DNA from: Devosia sp.
GTDB taxonomy: Bacteria; Pseudomonadota; Alphaproteobacteria; Rhizobiales; Devosiaceae
NCBI RefSeq assembly: GCF_024707125.1
Contig: NZ_JANQAH010000005.1
Coordinates: forward strand, 124,001 to 188,000
Reading direction: 5' to 3'
DNA length: 64,000 nucleotides
Position numbers and translations under genes: made by a program
The notes under the pieces: model-generated
What the model saw: the letters and a program-made list of their open reading frames with translations, nothing else
Database searches by the model: none
Told to the model about the DNA's origin: nothing
In this document: positions 52,915 to 60,765 of the stretch, piece after piece
Position numbering within the stretch: position 1 is the first letter of the stretch
Layout of the letters: every line of letters begins with the position of its first letter

Positions 52915-53415
52915 GTGACTGAAACAGCGAATGCCGAACGGGTGATCGACATCCGCACCTTCTGGCAAGCCGTCGGCCTCCGCGCCGTCGGCACTGCCAT
53001 CGTCACGGCCGAGGCCAAGGACGGCCCCCGCGGTTTCCTCGCGCTCTCTGCCACCCATCTCTGCGCCGAACCGCCCATGATGATGGTCTCGGTCGACAAG
53101 AAGACCTCGGCCCTGCAGACAATGCTCGATGGCAACCACTTCGCCATCAACTACCTGTCCACTGCTCAGGCCGACCTCGCCGGTCCCTTCGGCGGCAAAG
53201 GCGACCTCAAGGGCGCTGACCGTTTTAGTGTCGGCTCCTGGACCACGCTCGCATCCGGCGCTCCTGTGTTGGAAGGCGCGGCCGGCGTCATCGATTGCCG
53301 CATCGAGGAAGTCATCGAACGCTTCGGTACGGCCATCGTCATCGGCCGGGTTTTGGACTTCTCCTCGACCCCAGACACCACTCCACTCGTCTCCTTCAGG
53401 GGGAAGACACTCTAG
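52915..53415 (+). CDS. Flavin reductase family protein
   Basis: A 166-residue split-barrel flavin protein: FWQAVGLRAVGTAIVTAEAK and GFLALSATHLCAEPPMMMVSVDK are the FMN-binding pattern. GTG 52915 has CGGAG eight bases upstream. It is 2 kb from the desulfurisation-like operon and could supply reduced flavin to the monooxygenases there, as DszD does, but this is inference. The protein ends early (about 166 residues), without the usual C-terminal H-x-L-F strand. Confidence 0.82.
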   Translation: MTETANAERVIDIRTFWQAVGLRAVGTAIVTAEAKDGPRGFLALSATHLCAEPPMMMVSVDKKTSALQTMLDGNHFAINYLSTAQADLAGPFGGKGDLKGADRFSVGSWTTLASGAPVLEGAAGVIDCRIEEVIERFGTAIVIGRVLDFSSTPDTTPLVSFRGKTL

Positions 53416-53447
53416 AGTCACCAATTCAGCCCAAAACGGCACTCACT

Positions 53448-53464
53448 GCTAACAGTCTGCTAGC
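53448..53464. repeat. Palindrome GCTAACA-GTC-TGCTAGC
   Basis: One mismatch from the copy at 32653-32669. Lies about 40 bases upstream of the candidate -35 of the Rrf2 gene. Confidence 0.45.
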
Positions 53465-53503
53465 TGATTGGGCCCCTAAAGGGCCGATCGGGCATAGAGC
53501 CTC

Positions 53504-53555
53504 TTGTTAAGAAGATTGATCGACTTTATCTACCAACTGCGCGAAAATTTCGCGC
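53504..53555 (+). promoter_or_regulatory. Promoter and palindrome upstream of the Rrf2 gene
   Basis: TTGTTA (53504-53509), 16-bp spacer, TTATCT (53526-53531), and a perfect 17-bp palindrome GCGCGAAA-A-TTTCGCGC (53539-53555) at the predicted start site. Fits autorepression by an Rrf2 dimer. Confidence 0.5.
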
Positions 53556-53579
53556 GGCTTGAAGGATGGTCGGTTCGCT

Positions 53580-54026
53580 ATGCTCACCAACAAGGGCAAA
53601 TATGGTCTGAAGGCTCTGGGCCACCTCTCCGGCGTAAAACCCGGCGATTTGGCCATGGTCGGCGACATCGCCGCGACCAACAACATCCCCAAAAAATTCC
53701 TCGACGCCATCCTCTCCGAGCTACGCAATGCTGGCTTCGTCTACTCGCGCAAAGGCAAGTATGGCGGCTACTATCTTGCTCGCCCGCCTGAAGAAATCAT
53801 GATCGGCCACGTCGTCCGCGTGCTCGATGGTCCCCTCGCGCCGATCCCCTGCGCCAGCAAAACCCGCTACCAGCCCTGCGCCGATTGCGACATCGAAACC
53901 TGCCGCGTCCGCAAGCTGATGTTCAACGTCCGCAACGCCATCGCCGAGGTCCTGGACAACACCAGCCTTGCCGACATGCAAGTCGCCGGCGGCATCGAGA
54001 GCATCAGCAACGACCTCGTCGCCTAA
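53580..54026 (+). CDS. Rrf2-family transcriptional regulator with Cys cluster
   Basis: A 148-residue protein beginning MLTNKGKYGLKALGHLSGV, the canonical Rrf2 opening, with winged helix and NNIPKKFLDAILSELRNAGFV recognition region. Cysteines at 91, 100, 103 and 108 (CASKTRYQPCADCDIETC) match the iron-sulfur-binding site of IscR/CymR/NsrR-type members. A TTG at 53559 could extend it by seven residues. It converges with the nitroreductase by a 4-base overlap. Inference: a redox, iron or sulfur sensor that may control the adjacent minus-strand operon. Confidence 0.9.
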   Translation: MLTNKGKYGLKALGHLSGVKPGDLAMVGDIAATNNIPKKFLDAILSELRNAGFVYSRKGKYGGYYLARPPEEIMIGHVVRVLDGPLAPIPCASKTRYQPCADCDIETCRVRKLMFNVRNAIAEVLDNTSLADMQVAGGIESISNDLVA

Positions 54027-54871
54027 CCCAGCTTAAAGCCGAGCTTCCGCAGCACGACCGTCAACCGCTCCCGCCCATTGAGCGCCGGGGTCGTCGCAGC
54101 GCGCCGCGTGACCAGTTCCGTCCAGTCGACCAGCGGCATGCTCTGCTCACTCTGAAACGATTTTAGCGTTTCATTATAAGTGTTTAGGTCTTCCGGTCGC
54201 GCCGCGTCGCCATAGCGCTCATGGTGCAAAACCGAACTCTGCGGCAGCCGCGGCTTCACCTCAGACTCGCGCTCCACATCCGGATAACCCACCGTCAGCC
54301 CAAACACCGCCACCGTTTCAGGCGGCAGGCCAAGCTCACTCGCCACAGCCTCCGGACTACTGCGAATTCCCCCGATATAACAAGAGCCTAGCCCCAGCGA
54401 ATTAGCCGCCACCACGGCATTCTGCGCCGCCAACGCCGCATCGATCGCAGCGACCAGAAAACTCTCGAGATAGTCGAGACCATCCCCCGGCGCACCATTC
54501 TGCGTGGCGATGGCGCGTGCCCGCGCAAGATCGGCCACCCAGATCAGAAACAGCGGCGCCTCGTCGATATGCTTGTTCGATCCAGCCAGTTGCGACAGCC
54601 GCGCCTTCCGCGCCGGGTCCTGCACCGCCACCACGCTCCAGGCCTGCAGATTGGACGAAGTCGGCGCCGATTGTGCAGCCGCTACAAGGGTTTCGATGAG
54701 ACCCACCGGCAATTGATCCGGCAAATAGGCCCGCGCCGTCTTGTGGTCGAGCAGCACATCGAGCGTCGCCGACCACGGCCCGCGCGGCAACGGCGCCCGC
54801 TCGCCATAGCGCCGACGGAATTTCAGCGCACGCATCTCAAGCGTTTCGACGCCTTCGTCCACAAGCGACAT
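54023..54871 (-). CDS. NADPH-dependent nitroreductase family oxidoreductase (NfsA/FRP-like)
   Basis: A 282-residue FMN oxidoreductase: HKTARAYLPDQLPVGLIETL, AAQSAPTSSNLQAWSVVAV (the FMN-binding S-x-x-N-x-Q signature), NSLGLGSCYIGGIRS and FGLTVGYPD. NfsA-type members reduce flavins, nitro groups or quinones with NADPH. Last gene of the minus-strand operon, 2 bases after the DUF3088 gene. As a flavin reductase it could feed the operon's monooxygenases. Confidence 0.9.
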   Translation of the reverse strand: MSLVDEGVETLEMRALKFRRRYGERAPLPRGPWSATLDVLLDHKTARAYLPDQLPVGLIETLVAAAQSAPTSSNLQAWSVVAVQDPARKARLSQLAGSNKHIDEAPLFLIWVADLARARAIATQNGAPGDGLDYLESFLVAAIDAALAAQNAVVAANSLGLGSCYIGGIRSSPEAVASELGLPPETVAVFGLTVGYPDVERESEVKPRLPQSSVLHHERYGDAARPEDLNTYNETLKSFQSEQSMPLVDWTELVTRRAATTPALNGRERLTVVLRKLGFKLG

Positions 54872-54873
54872 GT

Positions 54874-55215
54874 CTAGTGCAGCTTGGGAAAACCATGGCG
54901 CTCAGCGAGCAGCGCCAGGATGCGCGATGTTTCGCTGATGAAGTAGTTCCCATTCGCCTCCCGTGCATCGGCCGGCGGATTGTCGCCGAAAACCAGCACC
55001 GGAAGCCCCTGATTTTCCTCGCCGATGAGTTCGATCACCGGCTGGCGCGGCCGGGGGAAGGGCAGGCGGATTACGTCCACCTTCTCCGCCAGAGCTGGAA
55101 AGCTCGCCAGGAGTCCCTCGACCTGATTGCAATAGGGGCAGACAAATGGCCCGTCGTCGCGCCTGGGATCGTCAAAACCCGGGGCGATGAGAAAGATTTT
55201 GTCCTTGGTCGTCAT
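54874..55215 (-). CDS. DUF3088 thioredoxin-like protein with CPYC motif
   Basis: A 113-residue protein with C26-P-Y-C29 (FVCPYCNQVEGLLASFP) and VDVIRLPFPRPRQPVIELIGEENQGLPVLVF, the DUF3088 pattern. CPYC is the glutaredoxin-type active site. In the operon it may act in sulfur or thiol transfer, but no member has a firm role that I know. It sits between the DszA-like and nitroreductase genes. Confidence 0.85.
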   Translation of the reverse strand: MTTKDKIFLIAPGFDDPRRDDGPFVCPYCNQVEGLLASFPALAEKVDVIRLPFPRPRQPVIELIGEENQGLPVLVFGDNPPADAREANGNYFISETSRILALLAERHGFPKLH

Positions 55216-55238
55216 ATATTTGGCTTTCGAAACGCAGC

Positions 55239-56546
55239 TTATGCGGGGTAGGGCAGGCCATAACGATCCCTGATCGTTTTGCCTTCATATTCAGTGGGAT
55301 AGACACCACGATCCTGCAGGATCGGCACGACCTTATCGACGAATTCCTCGATGTCATCCGGCGCCCGTGGCGGCTGGTAGGTATAGCCATCCACTGTGCC
55401 GTCGGCCCAAAGGTCGATGATCTGATCGGCCACTTCCTCTGCCGTACCGAGCACCAGCCGGTGATGCCCTTCCGAGCGCCGCACAGCCTCGCGCGCCGTA
55501 AGCTTCTCATGGGTCAACAGATCGGAAAGCCCGAGCCCCATGCCCACGGCCTGCAGCCGGTTTGGATCGGGAACGAAGCTTTCGCCGTCGAGCACCACGT
55601 CCGGATCGAAGGTATCGGGATCAAGCCCATTCTCCTTGATGAAGCGCTTGATGAGCCCATCTTCCGAGCCCGCGCCACTGAAGAGTTCATGCTTGCGCAA
55701 AGCCTCTTCGCGCGTCTCGCCGACAATGGCGACGAGCCCGGGAACGATGCGGATTTCCGATGTGTCGCGGCCAACTTCCTTAGCGCGATCAAAGACTTTC
55801 TTGCGGAAAGCCTGCCCGGCAGGGCGCGAGAGAATGTTGCAATAGATGATCTCGCCGTGCCGCGCCGCAAGGTCGATGCCGCCTTCCGAAGCGCCGGCTT
55901 GGGCGATCACCGGATGCCCCTGCGGGCCGCGCGGCACATTGAGCGGACCCTTCACCGAAAAATGGTCGCCGACATGGTCGATGGCCTGAGCCTGGCTCGC
56001 ATCCCAGAACCGTTCGGGCGGCACTTCGCCCGCACGGCGCGGATCCCAGCTCGCCCAGAGTTTTTTGGCGACATCGAGAAATTCTCGCGCCTTGGCATAG
56101 CGCACATCACGCGGTGGCAGCGGTTCGCTGCCAAAATTGGCGGCCACAGCGGGATTGAACGAGGAGACGATGTTGATGATCAATCGGCCCGCCGAAATGA
56201 TGTCGGTCGATTGCGTCCGCCGCGCCAGGTTGTAGGGCGAATTATAGGTCGACGACATGGTCGCAACGAAGCCGATATCGGGCACCTGCGCCGCCAGCGC
56301 CGTGACCAGGATCAGCGGGTCGATCGTGTGAAACGGCCGGCTGTTCGGGTCCGTCATCAGCGCCGGATGGTCCGAAAAGAAGACCGAGTCAAAGAGTCCA
56401 CGATGGGCCAGCTGAGTAAGCCTCAGATAGTAGGCGGGATCGGTTATCTCCTCGCGCGTCCCGGTGCGATATTTCCAGCCTGCGCCAAGATATCCGGTCG
56501 TGTTGATGCCGACATTGAGATTGAGCCGGCGCTTGTAAGTGGTCAT
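55239..56546 (-). CDS. LLM-class flavin monooxygenase, NtaA/SnaA/DszA/SoxA family (DszA-like)
   Basis: A 435-residue TIM-barrel FMN-dependent monooxygenase: LNVGINTTGYLGAGWKY, FDSVFFSDHPALM, GFVATMSSTYNSPYNLARR, SAGRLIINIVSSFNP and GPQGHPVIAQAGASEGG are all typical of the NtaA/DszA subgroup. Such enzymes use FMNH2 from a separate reductase; DszA oxidises a sulfone to a sulfinate. ATG 56546 is chosen as start; the long frame upstream has no homology. Context with DszB- and DszC-like genes favours an organosulfur substrate, though NTA- or EDTA-type or alkanesulfonate chemistry cannot be excluded. Confidence 0.9.
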   Translation of the reverse strand: MTTYKRRLNLNVGINTTGYLGAGWKYRTGTREEITDPAYYLRLTQLAHRGLFDSVFFSDHPALMTDPNSRPFHTIDPLILVTALAAQVPDIGFVATMSSTYNSPYNLARRTQSTDIISAGRLIINIVSSFNPAVAANFGSEPLPPRDVRYAKAREFLDVAKKLWASWDPRRAGEVPPERFWDASQAQAIDHVGDHFSVKGPLNVPRGPQGHPVIAQAGASEGGIDLAARHGEIIYCNILSRPAGQAFRKKVFDRAKEVGRDTSEIRIVPGLVAIVGETREEALRKHELFSGAGSEDGLIKRFIKENGLDPDTFDPDVVLDGESFVPDPNRLQAVGMGLGLSDLLTHEKLTAREAVRRSEGHHRLVLGTAEEVADQIIDLWADGTVDGYTYQPPRAPDDIEEFVDKVVPILQDRGVYPTEYEGKTIRDRYGLPYPA

Positions 56547-56568
56547 GTCAAGTTCCCAAGCAGTCGGC

Positions 56569-57219
56569 TCAATAGGCCGCCGTGAAGCGGCGACGCACGT
56601 AGCGGCCCTGCTCCAGCTCATCGAGAATGGCCACCGCGAAATCGGCCTCAGAAATGCGGCTATTGCCTTCCGCGTCGCGCAGGAGCTGGTCCTCGCCGAG
56701 ACGGAATTTCCCGGTGCGTTCGCCGGCTTTGATCTCGAGCGGCGGCGAGACATAGGTCCAGTCGAGATCATATTCGCCACGCTTGAGGGCGCGCACGATC
56801 TCGCGGTTGCGCAGCGTATGGGCCTTGTGGTTAGCGGGGTAAAAGTCGCTGTCGACCACATCAACTCCAGGGCTGGCTTCAAGGCTGCCGACCCCACCCA
56901 CGAGGATGATCCGCTTTACCCCGCCCAACTTGACGCCCTCGAAGAGCGATTCATGGGCGCGGCGGATGAGTTCGGCTGCCTCGTCGGCCGAGTATTTCCG
57001 CAGACCCGGGCTATAGGCTGAAATCACTGCATCATGGCCAGAGACGATTTTCGCCACGGCCTCGGTATCGGCAAGGTCAGCCGTGAGCGCGGTGAGATTA
57101 TGAGCCGCTTCGAGCGGGCTCGAATTGGTGACGGCGGTGACGCGCAGACCGCGCGACAGGGCTTCCTTGCGGATATTGCCGCCGATATTGCCGGAGGCGC
57201 CGAAGACGACGATGGACAT
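56569..57219 (-). CDS. NAD(P)-binding epimerase/reductase-like protein (NmrA/atypical SDR)
   Basis: A 216-residue Rossmann protein with the nucleotide motif GASGNIGGNIRKEA at residues 7-20, DAVISAY and GVKRIILVGGVGS. These small NmrA-like proteins are often NAD(P)H-using reductases or sensors. ATG 57219 lies 22 bases after the FAD monooxygenase stop. Catalytic role unknown. Confidence 0.85.
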   Translation of the reverse strand: MSIVVFGASGNIGGNIRKEALSRGLRVTAVTNSSPLEAAHNLTALTADLADTEAVAKIVSGHDAVISAYSPGLRKYSADEAAELIRRAHESLFEGVKLGGVKRIILVGGVGSLEASPGVDVVDSDFYPANHKAHTLRNREIVRALKRGEYDLDWTYVSPPLEIKAGERTGKFRLGEDQLLRDAEGNSRISEADFAVAILDELEQGRYVRRRFTAAY

Positions 57220-57240
57220 GGAATGGGGCTTTCTATGGTT

Positions 57241-58488
57241 CTACTCGGCGGCAACGCCCTTGAGGGCGCGACCGGCGGCGATATTGTTCTGCATGGCGGT
57301 GAGCGAAGAGCGCACGGCCTCGTAGCCGTGCTCGCGCATGGCGTTTTCGTAGTCGTGGAGCGCTGAGAGGATGGGCTTGCCGCTCTGGCGGGCGGCCACG
57401 AGCTGCGGCACGAGCAGGCCCGTGTCGTAGAGCGCCGTATTGCCGCCCAGCGCGCGGAAATAGGTCATGGCGTGAATGGAATCGCCCAGAAGCGTCACCG
57501 GGCCGGTTTCCCAAATCGCACCCGGCTGCGAAGAACGCACTTTGAGGAGGGCGACGGTCGACGGATCGGTGTGGCGAATGAGCTTGAGAATGCGCTCGTC
57601 CCAATGGCTGATCTTTGCAAGCAGAACTTGCAGGAGCTCCGCACCGCTCAGGGTTTCGAGCACATCGTCCGGCGCTAGCTCGCCGACCTCATAGGCCGTG
57701 TTCCACCAGACGTAGCTGGTCGTGTTGTTGAAGTGGAAACCAGCAATATCCCTATGGGTCGGATCGTTCGCACCGATGACGCCATGACGGTCGAAGGCCG
57801 AAGGGTCGACGCGATGACTGGTAATCATCAGGTTGTGGCCCTCGGTTGGGCGGATATTGGCATTGGTGTCGAGCAGGACGGATTCGATGCCGTGCGCTGC
57901 GGCGACATCGAGCGTCATCTTGCCGGCAAGCCGACGAATGCCCGTGTCTATGCTCTTGAGATCAGGCAGCAATTGCCGCCGCACGGCCGAGCCCGCGCCG
58001 TCAGCGCCGACGAGAACATTGGAGCGCACCTGCGACCCATCGGCAAAGTGCGACAGCACTGTACCTTCCGGCTCGATCTCGTAGTGCAGGAACTGTTTGC
58101 CGGTCTGGACAATATCTTCCAGGTCGGAAAGCAGGATTTGCCGGAGGGTGATGCGGCTCACCGATTTTTCGACATGGGTGTCCTCAACGCCGCGACCCCA
58201 GGCGCTGCTGTCCACCGAGTTGAAATTCTCGTCGAGCACGGTGTTTTCGGTCGGAGCGCGGCCCAGCGTTGCGAGGAATGCTTCGAAGAGGTGCGCCGGC
58301 AGATTGGCCTCCAGCGCATCGAGACCGCGTTGCCGCAGGCGCAGACGAAACCCCTGCACATAGTCGGCACGTACGGTATCGCGCTCGAACACGGTCGCCT
58401 CGATGCCATTCTTCTTGAGGCCCTGGGCAAGCGCCAGTCCGCCCGGACCGCCGCCGATAATGGCGATATCGACAAAGGGAGTGGTCAT
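57241..58488 (-). CDS. FAD-dependent monooxygenase (PHBH-like)
   Basis: A 415-residue class A flavoprotein: FAD motif IIGGGPGGLALAQGLKKNG at residues 10-28, a DG-type region LVGADGAGSAVRRQLLP, and the FAD-ribityl motif LLGDSIHAMTYFRALGGNTALYD. It overlaps the DszB-like gene by 4 bases (ATGA), so the two are translationally coupled. Class A enzymes hydroxylate aromatic or related substrates with NAD(P)H. Substrate unknown. Confidence 0.9.
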   Translation of the reverse strand: MTTPFVDIAIIGGGPGGLALAQGLKKNGIEATVFERDTVRADYVQGFRLRLRQRGLDALEANLPAHLFEAFLATLGRAPTENTVLDENFNSVDSSAWGRGVEDTHVEKSVSRITLRQILLSDLEDIVQTGKQFLHYEIEPEGTVLSHFADGSQVRSNVLVGADGAGSAVRRQLLPDLKSIDTGIRRLAGKMTLDVAAAHGIESVLLDTNANIRPTEGHNLMITSHRVDPSAFDRHGVIGANDPTHRDIAGFHFNNTTSYVWWNTAYEVGELAPDDVLETLSGAELLQVLLAKISHWDERILKLIRHTDPSTVALLKVRSSQPGAIWETGPVTLLGDSIHAMTYFRALGGNTALYDTGLLVPQLVAARQSGKPILSALHDYENAMREHGYEAVRSSLTAMQNNIAAGRALKGVAAE

Positions 58489-59519
58489 GCAGCCTCGCTG
58501 CGCCGGGCGGCGTCGAGTGCGGGTGGATCAATCCAGGCAGTGACGTCGAAGTCGGCGGGAATGAAACCCCATTCGAGGAGGAAATCCTTGAAATGGGAGA
58601 GGGCGTCGATCTGCTCGTCTTCGAGCGTCAGTTTCAGGTGCCGGTGGACATTCGGGCCATTGGCGGCCCAGATCGCTTCTTCGGCGACGCCGATTTCCCG
58701 AGCGATGAAACGCACCGTGTCCTCGGGATGCGCCTCGGCCCAGGCGCCGACACGATCGACTGTTGCCACCAGTTCAGCCACGAGATCGGGCCGCTCATCG
58801 GCGAATTTCGCATCGACAGTCAACGGGCGCGGCGTGCCATTGTTGATGCGGATGCGGGCATCCGGATGGAAGCCGAATTCCGAAACGACGGTCGCGCCGA
58901 TCTGATTGGCCAGCACCAGGCCTTCGGCGCCCTTGACGAAGAAGGCGTCGATCTCCCCGCGGGCGAGAGCCAGCAGTTCCTCGCCATAGGGATAGCGGCG
59001 CTTGAGGCCGAGGAAGGCCGCATTGCCGATTTCGAGCAAAGCCGGCTCGCGCGCATCGAGATAGACGATCTCGACATCGCCAGCCGTCAGCCCTTCGAGC
59101 GAAAGCGCCGAAACGATGCCCTTGAGAGCCGTAGCGCGCTGGAAATCGACGATCCCGGCGGTCTGCCGCGGTACGCCGACCTTGCGGCCCTTGAGGTCCT
59201 TGGCCGACTTGATGCCGGTTGCGGGGAGAGAAATAACCGCCTGGAACTCATCGGTGGTCGTGATGCCGACGATGCGGGTTTCCCGTCCGCCCGAACGCGC
59301 CCAGATCGGCGGGATATTGCCACCCTGACGGAAGGACCAATCGAGCGCATGCGTAAAGTGGCTCTGGCGAACGGCCGGGTCTTTGCTGTCGCGGATCGAG
59401 GCCACTTTGACGCTATGGCCGCCAAACGCCTCGTCAACCCAGCCAAGCTGAGCGGCGATAGAAAGCGGCGTTGGGGCAGGGCAGCGCGTGTACCAGACGG
59501 ATTTGGGTTCCTGGCTCAT
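58485..59519 (-). CDS. DszB-like sulfinate desulfinase homologue, copy 1 (SBP-fold protein)
   Basis: A 344-residue protein with the two-lobe periplasmic-binding-protein fold but no signal peptide (MSQEPKSVWYTRCPAPTPLS at the start). Cys13 in YTRCPAPTP, His54 in SHFTHALDWSF and Arg64 in FRQGGNIPPI match the catalytic Cys27, His60 and Arg70 of Rhodococcus DszB; the His-Arg spacing of ten and the following GG-x-IPP are the same. DszB cleaves the C-S bond of an aryl sulfinate to give sulfite. Automatic annotation would call it an ABC substrate-binding protein, but no cognate SsuBC genes are next to it. About half identical to the second copy. Confidence 0.82.
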   Translation of the reverse strand: MSQEPKSVWYTRCPAPTPLSIAAQLGWVDEAFGGHSVKVASIRDSKDPAVRQSHFTHALDWSFRQGGNIPPIWARSGGRETRIVGITTTDEFQAVISLPATGIKSAKDLKGRKVGVPRQTAGIVDFQRATALKGIVSALSLEGLTAGDVEIVYLDAREPALLEIGNAAFLGLKRRYPYGEELLALARGEIDAFFVKGAEGLVLANQIGATVVSEFGFHPDARIRINNGTPRPLTVDAKFADERPDLVAELVATVDRVGAWAEAHPEDTVRFIAREIGVAEEAIWAANGPNVHRHLKLTLEDEQIDALSHFKDFLLEWGFIPADFDVTAWIDPPALDAARRSEAA

Positions 59520-59529
59520 TTCTGTTTCC

Positions 59530-60750
59530 TCAGGCGCTGGCAACGAGGCGCGGACGCGTCGGCGTGCGCACGGCGACCGGTTCCACCGGCTCGTCCCTGC
59601 GGGCCGCATAGCGGGCGAAAGCGCCCTTGGCCAAAATGGTGCGGATCATGTTGTTCTGCGGCGCATGGGCTTTGCCCGAGATCGCGTCGCGATGGTGCCG
59701 CTCGAGCGGATGATCGCGGCTGATGCCGGGATTGCCGCCAAGATCGAGGGCCAGCGTCGTCGCCAGAATGGCGTTCTCGATGACCACATGCTTGGTCGCG
59801 GCCGAATCCGAGCCGAAGGGTCGACCCGCATCAAAGTCCTCGGCAATCGTGCGCAGCAGGCGTCGATTGGTCGCGAGCCAGACTTCGATCTGGCCGACGC
59901 CGTCCTGGATACGCGGTACGGTCGAGAGCGGCGCGCCGAGGCTAGCTGGAGCGCGCGTGCTGGTGAAATCCACCAGCCAGTCGCGTGCCGCCCGGGCTGC
60001 GCCGTCATAGATCGAGGGGACCAGGGTAAAATACCAGGCGCCAAGCCGCTCATCGCGCTTGAGGCCTTCGGTGGCCGGAGCGATGTCGAGCACGTCGTCG
60101 ATATCGATGGCGACGTCGTCGAGGATCAGGTCATGGCTGTTGGTTGCGCGCATGCCGGTGGCGTTCCAGGTCTTTTCGACGCGGATGCCGTCGGCATCGG
60201 TCGGCACGAGGAAGGAGCCGAGGCGCGGTTCCGGCTCGTCGGTAACGGCGAGCACGGAAACCCATTTGAGGAGAGGAATGCCGGTCGCATAGGTCTTGTG
60301 GCCGGTGATGCGCCACTGATTGCCCACCTTGCGCGCCACCGTTTCCGGCAGGCTGCCATGCGAGGGCGAACCAACACGCGGCTCGACCTGTGCGGCATTG
60401 ATGAGGGCCACGCCTTCGCGATTAGCCTTGGTCACGCGCTCTATCAGATGTGCGGGCCACTTGCCCGAGGCGCGGATGCCATAGTGCTGACTGTAGTGCA
60501 TCGCCAGCACCAGAGCGGTGGATGGCTCGCCTTGCGCCACGGCGGAGACGACCGCGAGCGCTTCGGTTAGCCCGCCGCCAAGGCCGCCATGTTCGGTTGC
60601 CGTCACGAGGCCGAGCAAGCCCGCCTCATACAAGGCATCGAAATTGGCGAAGGGAAACTCGCCGGTCTCGTCATAGTGCCCGGCGGTGAGGGCAAAGCGT
60701 CGGCCGAGATGCTCGGCCTTGGCGATATAGGGGGTGAAATCGGTGGTCAT
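59530..60750 (-). CDS. DszC/SfnB-type acyl-CoA-dehydrogenase-fold monooxygenase
   Basis: A 406-residue protein of the acyl-CoA dehydrogenase superfamily. The N-terminal helical region, the NREGVALINAAQVEPRVGSP beta domain, and the C-terminal NPGISRDHPLERHHRDAISG match the DszC, SfnB and related flavin-dependent monooxygenase branch, where FMNH2 replaces the CoA substrate's partner. DszC oxidises dibenzothiophene to its sulfone. GAGGA precedes ATG 60750. It lies between the two DszB-like genes, with gaps of 15 and 10 bases. Substrate unknown. Confidence 0.88.
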   Translation of the reverse strand: MTTDFTPYIAKAEHLGRRFALTAGHYDETGEFPFANFDALYEAGLLGLVTATEHGGLGGGLTEALAVVSAVAQGEPSTALVLAMHYSQHYGIRASGKWPAHLIERVTKANREGVALINAAQVEPRVGSPSHGSLPETVARKVGNQWRITGHKTYATGIPLLKWVSVLAVTDEPEPRLGSFLVPTDADGIRVEKTWNATGMRATNSHDLILDDVAIDIDDVLDIAPATEGLKRDERLGAWYFTLVPSIYDGAARAARDWLVDFTSTRAPASLGAPLSTVPRIQDGVGQIEVWLATNRRLLRTIAEDFDAGRPFGSDSAATKHVVIENAILATTLALDLGGNPGISRDHPLERHHRDAISGKAHAPQNNMIRTILAKGAFARYAARRDEPVEPVAVRTPTRPRLVASA

Positions 60751-60765
60751 CGGTGTCCTCGGAAT

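Noticed and set aside
58485-59519. Plain SsuA/TauA periplasmic sulfonate-binding protein.
   Set aside because: Kept only as an alternative: no signal peptide, no SsuB or SsuC next to it, and conserved Cys-His-Arg at DszB spacing.
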